A stretch of DNA of 64,000 bases from Shewanella sp. 10N.286.48.A6 (GCF_002873135.1 NZ_MCVI01000021.1:1-64000); one strand, 5' to 3'; positions 45,192 to 53,910 are shown, numbered from the stretch's first letter. Translations and numbers: made by a program. The notes: generated by a model from the sequence alone, not told the origin.

Positions 45192-47146
45192 TGGCTACAC
45201 TAAAAGAAATTCTTCAAAGTGATATCGATGACCTTACCAAAATACTGAGAAATGCTTTTCGTCCTCTATCACCTGCTGTGGATATCTCGGCAGACCCTCA
45301 AACTGCATTAACCATTCTGATCAACTTAACGGACAACGTTAATTTACAAAAAGATTTGCTCAATCCTAATACATGCGCAGCCAAATTAAGAGATGATAAA
45401 TGGTGGGCTGATTGTCTTGAAACAGCATCAAATCGCCAAAGCCACAATGTAAAATACCCTGATATTCGCGCTACAGGATTAATCAGAGCGACCCCAATCG
45501 GTGAGTTACCACCTTTCACTCTCTCTTCTAGCAATCTCCCCCCAATTGATTGGAGCTATTCTAAAAATTCAAACTGTGTGAACCAGGCAGTATTCTTAAC
45601 TAGTGAATTTATTTGGAATAACCAACAAACCTGCTTGACACTCATACTTAAGGACGTTAAACACCCTATTTGGCTAATATTAATGAAATTGGGATGTACA
45701 AAGAAAAGACAAAAGCAGATAGCAAATAGCTTGTCTAAAATTCCAAACCAAACAATTGAAGCAGAATTGCAATATAACTATCTAAAGCATGTCATCTTTC
45801 CTGACGACGCTAATTCATATGTAACGTTATCTCCAGTACCATCCCAATCACTACAAAGCCATGTTTACCAAGCTCTTGAAAATGAATACCAGCTAACAGC
45901 TAGAACTTGGTTTAAAAGAGCTACCAATATGGGGTGTTTAGCGATGACGTGCGCAGGAGCATTTAAAACGATTAAAAGCATCCCTAATATTGAAGGGAGT
46001 CGCCATCATTACCTGAAAGAGATACCCTATTGGTTAACTAAGTCAGTATTTAAATCTCTTAGTCTATATGCAGAAAGTGGGCAGTGGGTACTAACTAAAA
46101 ACGATTTAAAACAAAGGATTAATTTGGTTACTGATGATATTAAATCAGCATTATCCTTGTGGATAAACCAAGTAGATTCAAATCAAAAATCTGCGACTCA
46201 GTTAGCCGAAGAGCTTAATTTTGAACTGGCGTCTTCTCCATTCACTGCTCGACTTTCATATGACTACAAGTTGACGAAACTATTTACTAACATTTTTAAT
46301 CAATTCAAAATTGACCGCTCACTAACCCCCTTAGCATTGAACAATTCGTCACACGGTAAATTTTTACTATTACCATGCCTAAGAATAAGGGCGGCATCAG
46401 CATTGAACACTCCTTATAGCTTGGGACTGCCCTCATTAATGGCGTTTTTTGGGTTTATTCATGCTCTTGAACGCAAACTATTAGAAATTAACTCCGAATA
46501 TAGCGTCGATAGTTTTGCAATCTGTATCCACTCAATTAGTTTGAATAAGCGTGGACTCACTAAAGAATCAATTCTCAAAAGTAATAAACAAATTTCCCCC
46601 CCAGCAACGCAGGATGAATGGCAATGTGATATCGAGGTGAGTGTTTTGATCCAGTGTCAGTCTGCATTAAATATATCTAGTACAGCGCTTTTCAAAATTA
46701 TGCCCAAAACTCTGGCCAGAGGCTCGATTAAGATCCCGATTGATAAAATACAAACCCTACAATCATACTCGTCTGCAACATCTGCCATTAAAGCTATTGA
46801 ACAAACAGGAGGTAAATGGCTTTCACTCCACGAAAAGAAGAAGCTAGAAAATATTAACGACATAATAGAAGAATTAAAAAAAGATCGAAGGCTATTCTTA
46901 AATACTATCGGCTATCACCTACTTGAAGTACCCAAAGAAAAGCAACTCGCTTTAAAGGGCTATAACCATGCATTTGCCGAAAACATTTTAGCTCTAATAA
47001 GAGTTGTGTCGGTTAGTGAAAAATCGAATTTAGATGATATTTTTTGGCTATACAAATATGAGCAATCTGGCCCAAGGTTATTAACAAGGAGTCTACATGA
47101 AACTGCCAAAACACCTAGCGTATCAAGCATCTATAGATCCATCTGA
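45191..47146 (+). CDS. cas8: Cas8/Cas5 fusion of type I-F3 Cascade
   Basis: I use ATG 45191, overlapping the tniQ stop by one base; a GTG two codons earlier is possible. The 651-residue protein follows the I-F3 Cas8-Cas5 fusion throughout: ATLKEILQSDIDDLTKIL at the start, KLRDDKWWADCLE, DIRATGLIRATPIGELP, and GIPSLMAFFGF-like block (here LGLPSLMAFFGFIHALER). It recognises the PAM and the crRNA 5' handle. There is no Cas1, Cas2 or Cas3 nearby, as always in these transposon systems, so the complex binds but does not cut DNA. Confidence 0.95.
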   Translation: MATLKEILQSDIDDLTKILRNAFRPLSPAVDISADPQTALTILINLTDNVNLQKDLLNPNTCAAKLRDDKWWADCLETASNRQSHNVKYPDIRATGLIRATPIGELPPFTLSSSNLPPIDWSYSKNSNCVNQAVFLTSEFIWNNQQTCLTLILKDVKHPIWLILMKLGCTKKRQKQIANSLSKIPNQTIEAELQYNYLKHVIFPDDANSYVTLSPVPSQSLQSHVYQALENEYQLTARTWFKRATNMGCLAMTCAGAFKTIKSIPNIEGSRHHYLKEIPYWLTKSVFKSLSLYAESGQWVLTKNDLKQRINLVTDDIKSALSLWINQVDSNQKSATQLAEELNFELASSPFTARLSYDYKLTKLFTNIFNQFKIDRSLTPLALNNSSHGKFLLLPCLRIRAASALNTPYSLGLPSLMAFFGFIHALERKLLEINSEYSVDSFAICIHSISLNKRGLTKESILKSNKQISPPATQDEWQCDIEVSVLIQCQSALNISSTALFKIMPKTLARGSIKIPIDKIQTLQSYSSATSAIKAIEQTGGKWLSLHEKKKLENINDIIEELKKDRRLFLNTIGYHLLEVPKEKQLALKGYNHAFAENILALIRVVSVSEKSNLDDIFWLYKYEQSGPRLLTRSLHETAKTPSVSSIYRSI

Positions 47147-48134
47147 TGTCATATTTTTAGTAGTATGGCCTGACGGTAGTAAAACACCATTAAAAATACA
47201 TAGCCGAAAGATTAATGGCTTGAAAGAAGGGAGTGCTTCAGCTTATAGAGACAATGGAGATATTGATACCACAATAAATACTGCTCAGCTTGCCGAAGGC
47301 AACATACATGAAATAGATTTCTGCAACATACCTTTTGGAGCAAAAGCGTTGGAATGCTTATTTTCTGTTTCTTTTATTCCAAAACTACTTGAACCCTATA
47401 AATGCTCTGATGACCAAGTAAAGCAACAACTCTCTAAATTACTCTCTTTGTACACTAAAAAGATCGGTTTAAAAGAACTCATTACCCGTTACTTAATCAA
47501 TATTTGCAATGGTAGTTGGTTATGGGAAAACTCTTCTAGAGCCTATTCAACAGACATCGAGATTACACCTTGGCCTTGGGATCATGGCCCGCTTGTTTTT
47601 GAAAATATTAGAAAAAAATATCCTGACTCCAACATTTTTAGAGACGAAAAACACTGGAGTGAATTAGTACAATTGATTACCAATACACTAACAACATCGA
47701 ATGAGCTTTGTGTTTTAGAAGTCAAAGCCACCATGCAATTTCCAACCTGCGCAACTATTCGTCCTAGCCAAGCCTTTAAAGAGTCAGCAAAGCGCGAAAA
47801 AAATCGAGTTTATCAATCTACAGAAATTAATGATCAGACTTCGCCAATTTTTGGTTGTTTCAAAACTGGCGCAGCTATCGCAATGATCGATGATTGGTAT
47901 CCCAATGCAGAAAAAATGATCAGAGTTGGTCATTATGGTGTCGATAAGCACAATACGATGTGTTACCGCGCGCCAGAAACAGGTAAAGATTTATTCTCCT
48001 TACTCAAGCGCTCGGATGAATTTGTAGACACGCTAAATAGTGAAGAAATAATGACAAATGAAACCATCAAAGACTTGCATTTTGTTGTCGCAAACTTGAT
48101 TAAAGGTGGCCTTTTCCAGCAAAAAGGAAGTTAA
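47097..48134 (+). CDS. cas7: Cas7 backbone subunit of I-F3 Cascade
   Basis: The 345-residue protein forms the crRNA-binding backbone. It overlaps the end of cas8/5 by 50 bp, as in related transposons. Family blocks are MKLPKHLAYQASIDPSDV, YLINICNGSWLWEN, TPWPWD, FGCFKTGAAIAMIDDWYP and HFVVANLIKGGLFQQKG at the end. It should be present in six copies per complex. Confidence 0.95.
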   Translation: MKLPKHLAYQASIDPSDVIFLVVWPDGSKTPLKIHSRKINGLKEGSASAYRDNGDIDTTINTAQLAEGNIHEIDFCNIPFGAKALECLFSVSFIPKLLEPYKCSDDQVKQQLSKLLSLYTKKIGLKELITRYLINICNGSWLWENSSRAYSTDIEITPWPWDHGPLVFENIRKKYPDSNIFRDEKHWSELVQLITNTLTTSNELCVLEVKATMQFPTCATIRPSQAFKESAKREKNRVYQSTEINDQTSPIFGCFKTGAAIAMIDDWYPNAEKMIRVGHYGVDKHNTMCYRAPETGKDLFSLLKRSDEFVDTLNSEEIMTNETIKDLHFVVANLIKGGLFQQKGS

Positions 48135-48136
48135 TT

Positions 48137-48736
48137 ATGCAATGGTATTTTAAAACCGTTACTTTTTTGCCTGAAAAAAGAAATAATGAATTATTAGTTG
48201 CACGCTGCCTCAAAATTTTGCATGGATTTAATTATCGGCATAATACTAGAAAAATTGGTGTATCTTTCCCTTGTTGGGAAGAACAAACCATTGGTAGAAA
48301 AATATCGTTTGTTAGTACAGCAAAAGAAATTCTTACGGAACTGCTTACTCAGCCCTATTTTTTGCAGATGCTAGAACTGGAATATTTCAGTATTTCTGAG
48401 CTCCAAGCTGTGCCTAACAACTGTAACTACGCCATGTTCAAACGATCTTGTTATGTTGATAAATATACACCTTCCGTAATTGCTAAAAGATTGAGAAGGA
48501 TTGAAAGAAGGGCTCTGGCCCGAGGTGAATATTTTGATCCGAAGAAATACGATTCAAACACAAGTCTTTCGATTGATCACTACCATGTAATTCAAGAGTA
48601 CAGCCAAAGTAATGACAATGAATTCCGAATCAATATTCAGATGTATCAACGAGACAAAATAGAAGGTTCTGGAGTATTCAGTAGCTATGGCCTTGCAAAT
48701 TTTGATAATTCGTATCAAAGCGTTCCTTTTGTTTAA
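48137..48736 (+). CDS. cas6: Cas6f crRNA-processing endoribonuclease
   Basis: The 199-residue protein cuts the precursor RNA at the repeat hairpin (CGGCC/GGCCG). It has the start MQWYFKTVTFLPE, GVSFPCW, the basic groove helix RLRRIERRALARGE (about 120-133), and the C-terminal GVFSSYGLAN block of Cas6f. The gene directly precedes the array and follows cas7 by 2 bp. The catalytic His is probably in the N-terminal region (LHGFNYRHN). Confidence 0.94.
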   Translation: MQWYFKTVTFLPEKRNNELLVARCLKILHGFNYRHNTRKIGVSFPCWEEQTIGRKISFVSTAKEILTELLTQPYFLQMLELEYFSISELQAVPNNCNYAMFKRSCYVDKYTPSVIAKRLRRIERRALARGEYFDPKKYDSNTSLSIDHYHVIQEYSQSNDNEFRINIQMYQRDKIEGSGVFSSYGLANFDNSYQSVPFV

Positions 48737-48870
48737 CATATCCTTTATTTTTTACCACCACATAACCCATTGAAATTTAATTGAAAAGACAAGTATTTAT
48801 AAAAAAGGGTTGTGAAACCAATTTCAACAAACTAAGCTAAAAATCAAGTGCTTAAGCAATGCCCGTTATA

Positions 48871-49078
48871 GTGCTCGGCCGCATAGGCCGCTAATAATTC
48901 AAAACAATGCTCAACCATACGCACCTCAGCGTGCTCGGCCGCATAGGCCGCTAATAATATGGATAACTGCAGTGTGTCATATGAAGGAATGTGCTCGGCC
49001 GCATAGGCCGCTAATAATATGGGCCCCAACGTCGCTGGTGTGCTAGGTTGGAATACGGCCGAATAGGCCGATAGGAGC
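48871..49078 (+). CRISPR. Short type I-F CRISPR array with terminal atypical repeat
   Basis: Three identical 28-nt repeats start at 48871, 48931 and 48991 (opening GTGCTCGGCC, ending CTAATAAT; hairpin CGGCC-GCATA-GGCCG). Spacers are 32 nt: 48899-48930, 48959-48990 and 49019-49050. The fourth repeat (49051-49078) is diverged on both sides (GAATA opening, ATAGGAGC end) but keeps the CGGCC/GGCCG stem. An atypical repeat beside the homing spacer is characteristic of I-F3 transposons. Confidence 0.95.
49019..49050 (+). other. Homing spacer that targets the 3' end of oadB
   Basis: This third spacer matches the oadB coding strand at 52843-52812 in 26 of 32 positions (mismatches at spacer positions 6, 9, 15, 24, 25 and 31). 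It encodes [10 protein letters not shown] in the same frame as OadB. It is the spacer between the last regular repeat and the diverged repeat. Confidence 0.92.
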
Positions 49079-49145
49079 TAACAAGGAAGAAAAGCATTAA
49101 ACCTTAGAGTATTTAGAGTTCTACTCAGCCTGAATCGATTAAATA

Positions 49146-50126
49146 TTAGATAGTTAAGTCAGAATGGACTTTGACTTTTCTATTTCGGTTATTCCTAAAA
49201 TAATCTTCCCAACCAATAATGTTAGAGGGGTCAGCTAGCATCTCTTTCGTTACTGATGTTTTAAATGGGTTTTTCCAAGTCGATGGCTTATCACCTGAAG
49301 ATAGCTCTGAAGCATAAAGAAAATCACCTTCTGTGAGGCAATCTTCATTATTCTCAATAGCATGAACTGAAGCATGATAAATCAGATTTCTCAATGAACG
49401 CATATTCCCTTGAGAAAACGCATAAAGCTTTTTCTGCATTAATGCAGTGTCCAAGCCTGAGCGTTTATTAAATGGTAACGCTTCATCAAGCCTCTTAAGA
49501 AAACCTTCAAAAATAGCCTTTTCATTTAGATAACTAAAAGGTCTCAGATGAAACTGAATTGAGAATCTCCCATTGAGTTGACTATTTGCATCTAAAACCA
49601 CTTTAGAATATGGCATTCCAAACAAAATAATAGGACATTTAGATTTATTGATGAGCATCTTCAACCAATCACCAACCCGAGCTAATATCTTGTTAGATGT
49701 TTTTTCCACCAAATGTTGGAATTCGTCGATGATTATGAGCTCAACTTTTAAGTCTTTAACCAGCTGTACTATTCTATGGGTCAATATTGCGATATCTGTT
49801 TCATATAAAGCTAAAGGATCATTGATTGCGAGCAGCATTTCTCTGGCAGCATCAACAGGTTTCGCGTTCTCTGGAAGCTCTATATACCACACAGGAAGTA
49901 CGTCGCCAGTATGTGTAGAATCACCTGGATTATTTTTCAAATACTTTTTTATAATTGATGTTTTCCCAACTCCGGATGCACCATAGACCATCATACATGA
50001 TGGTTCAGATTCGCGATCAGAGTACTCTCGACAACGCTCTACATGCTTTAAAATTTGTGTAACATTAGGCGTAGAAATGAAAGCTTTTCTCGCTTTTTGA
50101 GCACGAATATAATCATTATTATCCAT
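49146..50126 (-). CDS. tnsC: TnsC, AAA+ regulator of transposition
   Basis: The 326-residue ATPase has Walker A YGASGVGKTS (about 48-57), Walker B LIIIDEFQHL (about 135-144) and later sensor motifs (FSQGNMRSLRNLI). It polymerises on DNA at the TniQ-Cascade complex and recruits TnsA and TnsB. It is the last gene of tnsABC and is convergent with the cas operon, with the array between them. Length matches I-F3 TnsC proteins. Confidence 0.94.
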   Translation of the reverse strand: MDNNDYIRAQKARKAFISTPNVTQILKHVERCREYSDRESEPSCMMVYGASGVGKTSIIKKYLKNNPGDSTHTGDVLPVWYIELPENAKPVDAAREMLLAINDPLALYETDIAILTHRIVQLVKDLKVELIIIDEFQHLVEKTSNKILARVGDWLKMLINKSKCPIILFGMPYSKVVLDANSQLNGRFSIQFHLRPFSYLNEKAIFEGFLKRLDEALPFNKRSGLDTALMQKKLYAFSQGNMRSLRNLIYHASVHAIENNEDCLTEGDFLYASELSSGDKPSTWKNPFKTSVTKEMLADPSNIIGWEDYFRNNRNRKVKVHSDLTI

Positions 50127-50138
50127 AACCTCCCCCTG

Positions 50139-51962
50139 CTACACATAATCAACATCCCAGTCAGAGCTATCAATATTATCCGTATTGTTGACACTTCGAT
50201 CCTTATTGGGAAGTGCTACTTCAGCTTTTTGTACTGATTTGGCTCGGGCCGAATTCTCTTGGTAGCGAGCTCCACGTCGTTTACTCCTAAGGGCTGTCTT
50301 CTTTTTAAAAATTGAATCATCTACAATTTTTTCAATCGTTAATTCGGCATCAATTTCATCATTTATATCATATTCAACTCGATTAAGGTTGGCTTTTATC
50401 TCAAGGTTTTTCTTATGTTGCCAATAGGATACCTTACAAGCATATTCGTACTCTATTGCAGGTACTTCAAAATATTCTTCATTATCTTCATCTTGAACCC
50501 AAATAACCCCCATATTTTCGGGGTTATATTTTAAATTCACTTTATGATCGCCTTTCTTGCCTCGATATTCAGCAAGTCTTTCACTGCTATATGTGAGCCC
50601 TGTGCAAACAGTGATACCTTCTTTTCGGAGCGTTTTTCTATCAAACTTAGCAAATCTAAAATCAAGCTCCTGTGGTGTACCTTTAAATTCGTTCGGCCCC
50701 CACATTTTGCAGCCTCGTCTCCAAGCTACATTTGGACAGTTTGTTCCTCGTGAATTCGGTTTTTTATGATAAATATCAATTAACCAAATCAAATAGATTC
50801 TTGTAATATCTTTTATAGTTAAGCTTGCTTCACTGACTGAGTCATAGCCTTCACGTTTCAAGTAACTACTAAAAGCTTTCCCAGGAAGATCATCAAGTAA
50901 AGATGTATTACTCGTACCAAACTGACGTTCAACTGAAGGTTTGTTGTCAGGGGTTTCAACTTTATTTTGATGAATGTTTATAAGCAAACTTTCACAAGCT
51001 TTTGCAAATCCATCGGAGAGAAACTCTTTTCCGTTATCAGTTACCACCAAGTCTGGAATACCGTAACAAAGCCATTCATTTTTTACCTCAGGAAATCGAG
51101 AAAGTAACTCGTCTTTTGATAAAATGGTATTTTTCAATGCTAATGCAACTGATACGTAACTTGGCGGTTCAAACCCCAAATAAAATCCCACCACAGCTTT
51201 GCTATAACAATCAACTAGTTGAGTTAAATATGGGCGTCCAATAGGAGCACCACTATCATCATGGATAACAAAAAGATCAAGCACCGTGTGATCTATTTCA
51301 ACTCTCTCCATTACATATGAAGTTAAAATTTTCTTGCCCATTCGACGAAACTCACGTTTCGCCACTCGCTCCCCCTTCAGCGCAACAAGCTTTTCAAAAG
51401 GAGTAATTTTATGAACCCGCTTACGGATCGATTCATAGTTGGGATATTTTAAACTTGTTTCGTGAGATAAGTTATATACTCGGATTTTTTTCCTGACTCT
51501 ACGTAATGCTGCAACAATGCTGATCTGTTTCGCTGAAATAACAGCGTCAATAGCTTGATCCATAAACTCTGAAACGATCGTTGACACCTTTATATCTCTG
51601 TTACCGCGCTTCTTGATATTAGGAGCTAAAGAAACTGGGTCATAATCTGATTTTTTAAATTTAAGCCACCAACGATAAATAGTGATTGCACTCGGAATTT
51701 TTTTATCACTTTCCCTTTGTAATTCAACCCTAAGGGGCTCAATTGTTTTGGTTGTGATATTGTCACATCTTTGACTTACCAGCTTTAATAGTTTTAATCG
51801 AAACCTTGCTTCATCTGCAATCTCATCACTAAACGCTGTAAAATCTTTGTAAGTTTTACCACCGATTTCTTCGTTAATCTCTTGAAATAAAGAAAAATCA
51901 TCATCTTTTGAGCACGCTCCTGAGTTTTGAGGATTGAACCGAGCTATAGATGTCTTAGGCAT
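50139..51962 (-). CDS. tnsB: TnsB, DDE transposase
   Basis: The 607-residue protein joins the transposon 3' ends to the target. It has N-terminal helix-turn-helix DNA-binding regions (about 60-190; SAITIYRWWLKFKKSD), the DDE core with Asp in VEIDHTVLD (about 219-227), Asp in LVVTDNGKEF (about 304-313) and Glu in NKPSVERQFG (about 338-347), a Mu-type beta-barrel, and a basic tail that contacts TnsC. It overlaps tnsA by 8 bp and is 12 bp before tnsC. Its binding sites are visible at the right end. Confidence 0.94.
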   Translation of the reverse strand: MPKTSIARFNPQNSGACSKDDDFSLFQEINEEIGGKTYKDFTAFSDEIADEARFRLKLLKLVSQRCDNITTKTIEPLRVELQRESDKKIPSAITIYRWWLKFKKSDYDPVSLAPNIKKRGNRDIKVSTIVSEFMDQAIDAVISAKQISIVAALRRVRKKIRVYNLSHETSLKYPNYESIRKRVHKITPFEKLVALKGERVAKREFRRMGKKILTSYVMERVEIDHTVLDLFVIHDDSGAPIGRPYLTQLVDCYSKAVVGFYLGFEPPSYVSVALALKNTILSKDELLSRFPEVKNEWLCYGIPDLVVTDNGKEFLSDGFAKACESLLINIHQNKVETPDNKPSVERQFGTSNTSLLDDLPGKAFSSYLKREGYDSVSEASLTIKDITRIYLIWLIDIYHKKPNSRGTNCPNVAWRRGCKMWGPNEFKGTPQELDFRFAKFDRKTLRKEGITVCTGLTYSSERLAEYRGKKGDHKVNLKYNPENMGVIWVQDEDNEEYFEVPAIEYEYACKVSYWQHKKNLEIKANLNRVEYDINDEIDAELTIEKIVDDSIFKKKTALRSKRRGARYQENSARAKSVQKAEVALPNKDRSVNNTDNIDSSDWDVDYV

Positions 51963-52635
51963 AATTTAATACCGTCTGATTGGTTAATGGCATCTCCAAG
52001 TCAGCGTCAAGGAGACACCTAGCTAAAAGGTCACACACCATAGGCATTATGCCCACACGATTCATGCCGATTTTATGCATTAACGACTCTACATTTTGAG
52101 AACCAAAATCACTTAGAATAGAAAGAATGGCTTGTTGATAATGAGTTAAATCATCTCGTGACGCATAACGATGAAGAAGCTTAAGATTCTTAAGAAGCTG
52201 AGTATCTCTTATTTCTGACTCCTTCAGTAACTCCAACGGAATCCCAAGTTGTTCAGCAGCACGCTTTTTTGCTTCAAATTCGCGTTTAAAACTTTCGGAG
52301 TCAGTTTCTGAATTTGTCTTCACCTCAAAGAGGACAAACTCTCCAGCATTAAATTCAGCAAGAAAGTCTGGAACATAGGTTCGTTTTTTTCCATCTAAAA
52401 GATAATTGTATCTTATCGGTTGAGAACAAAACCTTCTGATACTTTTATCAAAGTCAAAATGAAAGCAGGCATCGAACTCTAATGTAGATTCAACTGAAAT
52501 CCTTTGCCCGCTCTTAGTACTTACATACCTGTGTATGTTTTTTCCACGGGACTTAGTTAAATTTCTGGCGGGTTCATAAAAAGCACTTTTAAGCGCTTCA
52601 TTTACAACTTCTGGAGAGGATAAGCACGCTTTCAC
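51955..52635 (-). CDS. tnsA: TnsA, endonuclease for 5' strand cleavage
   Basis: The 226-residue protein begins at GTG 52635, with AGAGG upstream. The nuclease site is seen as Glu in VESTLEFDA (about 50-58), Asp in YVPDFLAEF (about 88-96) and the FEVKT strand (about 103-107), as in restriction-like TnsA. The presence of TnsA predicts clean cut-and-paste and not the cointegrates made by TnsA-lacking Tn7-like elements. It is the gene closest to the right end, as in Tn7. Confidence 0.93.
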   Translation of the reverse strand: MKACLSSPEVVNEALKSAFYEPARNLTKSRGKNIHRYVSTKSGQRISVESTLEFDACFHFDFDKSIRRFCSQPIRYNYLLDGKKRTYVPDFLAEFNAGEFVLFEVKTNSETDSESFKREFEAKKRAAEQLGIPLELLKESEIRDTQLLKNLKLLHRYASRDDLTHYQQAILSILSDFGSQNVESLMHKIGMNRVGIMPMVCDLLARCLLDADLEMPLTNQTVLNYA

Positions 52636-52697
52636 AAAATGTTGCCTCTTTAATCATATGTAGTAAACTTACTCAAGTATGGTTAAAAAAGAGGCAA

Positions 52698-52764
52698 TAT
52701 CAAGTTATAGTTGGATAAAATATCAATTTATGGTCATAAATATCACTTTATGGTTGTATCGACA
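52698..52764 (-). repeat. Transposon right end with three TnsB-type binding sites
   Basis: Read inwards from 52764 on the minus strand: TGTCGATACAACC then ATAAAGTGATA (site 1, to about 52741), ACCATAAATTGATATT (site 2, 52719-52734), CAACTATAACTTGATAT (site 3, 52698-52713). The 20-22 bp spacing and the CCATAAA-TGATAT core are those of I-F3 ends such as Tn6677. Confidence 0.9.
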
Positions 52765-52769
52765 ACTCT
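52765..52769. other. Probable 5-bp target site duplication copy (ACTCT)
   Basis: The five bases just outside the terminal TGT. Tn7-like elements duplicate 5 bp. The partner copy at the left end was not found, so this rests on position only. Confidence 0.6.
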
Positions 52770-52771
52770 GG

Positions 52772-53902
52772 TTAGCCTAATACCGCAAGTAGTACACCTG
52801 CAGCAACAGCACTACCTAATACACCAGCCACGTTTGGCCCCATAGCATGCATCAGCAAGAAGTTTTGGTTATTAGCTTCAAGACCCACCTTGTTAACAAC
52901 GCGCGCCGCCATCGGCACTGCAGAAACTCCTGCTGCGCCAATCAATGGGTTAACTTTGCCACCAGATAGCTTAGACATGAACTTCGCCATTAATACCCCT
53001 GAAGCAGTACCAATACTAAATGCCACGGCACCTAAAATAAGAATACCCAAGGTTTCAATGCGTAAGAACTGTTCTGCCTGTAATTTAGAGCCTACAGCTA
53101 AACCTAAAAAGATAGTCACAATATTGATAAGCTCGTTTTGCGCGGTAGAAGATAGTCTATCAACCACGCCAGACTCACGCATTAAGTTACCTAAACAGAA
53201 CATGCCCACTAAAGGCGACGCCGCTGGTAGGAACAAAATCGTTAGACCGACAACCATCAAGGGAAAGATAATTTTCTCTTTCTTACTGACTTCACGTAGC
53301 TGCTCCATTTTGATGCTACGCTCTGACTCATTGGTTAATAGACGCATAATTGGCGGCTGAATTAACGGCACTAATGCCATGTATGAATAAGCTGCAACAG
53401 CAATCGCACCTAATAAATCAGGGGCTAGTTTTGAGGCTAAGAAAATCGCAGTTGGACCATCTGCACCACCAATAATCGCAATGGCTGCGGCGTCAGTCAT
53501 GCTGAACTCAAAACCCGGCACCACATTAAGAGCAATTGCACCTAATAAAGTCGCAAATATCCCGAATTGGGCTGCAGCGCCCAACAATAAGGTTTTTGGG
53601 TTAGCGATTAATGCACCAAAATCGGTTAATGCCCCCACGCCCATGAAAATCAGTAATGGAAATATGCCGGTCTCAATGCCCACATGGTAGGCGTACCAAA
53701 GTAAGCCGCCTTCTTCAGTGAAACCCGCATTTGGAATATTCGCCAGTATGGCACCAAACCCAATAGGCAATAATAGTAATGGCTCGAAGCCTTTTGCTAT
53801 TGCGAGATACAGTAATAAACCGCCTATTGCCATCATAAATAATTGATCAAGAGCGAAGTTAGCAATGCCTGTCTCAGACCAAAAGGCCAGTAATCCTTCC
53901 AT
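52772..53902 (-). CDS. oadB: Sodium-pumping oxaloacetate decarboxylase, beta subunit
   Basis: The 376-residue membrane protein couples decarboxylation of carboxybiotin to sodium export. It has about ten hydrophobic segments and the OadB blocks [17 protein letters not shown] (about 45-61), [19 protein letters not shown] and the final [15 protein letters not shown], which the transposon guide targets. It is 8 bp behind oadA. The transposon is inserted 7 bp after its stop codon, leaving the protein intact but removing its original downstream sequence, including any native terminator. Confidence 0.95.
   Translation of the reverse strand: MEGLLAFWSETGIANFALDQLFMMAIGGLLLYLAIAKGFEPLLLLPIGFGAILANIPNAGFTEEGGLLWYAYHVGIETGIFPLLIFMGVGALTDFGALIANPKTLLLGAAAQFGIFATLLGAIALNVVPGFEFSMTDAAAIAIIGGADGPTAIFLASKLAPDLLGAIAVAAYSYMALVPLIQPPIMRLLTNESERSIKMEQLREVSKKEKIIFPLMVVGLTILFLPAASPLVGMFCLGNLMRESGVVDRLSSTAQNELINIVTIFLGLAVGSKLQAEQFLRIETLGILILGAVAFSIGTASGVLMAKFMSKLSGGKVNPLIGAAGVSAVPMAARVVNKVGLEANNQNFLLMHAMGPNVAGVLGSAVAAGVLLAVLG
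52812..52843 (-). other. Protospacer in oadB matched by the homing spacer
   Basis: The minus strand from 52843 to 52812 pairs with the spacer at 49019-49050 at 26 of 32 positions. The two bases 5' of it are CT, acceptable as the relaxed CN PAM of I-F3. Its PAM-distal end is separated from the transposon end by 47 bp (52765-52811), in the usual range of about 46-55. Confidence 0.9.
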
Positions 53903-53910
53903 GCTATCTC

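Larger units (their letters stand above)
43958..52764. mobile_element. Type I-F3 CRISPR-associated Tn7-like transposon, core module and right end
   Basis: tniQ, cas8/5, cas7, cas6 and a short CRISPR array on the plus strand face tnsC, tnsB and tnsA on the minus strand, with the array in the middle. The right end, reading TGTCGATACAACC on the minus strand, finishes at 52764 and is followed by ACTCT, the expected 5-bp target duplication. The element certainly extends left past 43958 (cargo), but no left end with TGT and CCATAAA-type sites was found in the window, so the left limit given here is only the edge of the core. Protein by protein it resembles Vibrio cholerae Tn6677. Confidence 0.93.

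Noticed and set aside
48844..49029. Minus-strand frame with repeated ILLAAYAAEH
   Set aside because: It is the complement of the CRISPR array; the protein repeat is produced by the DNA repeats and is not a gene.
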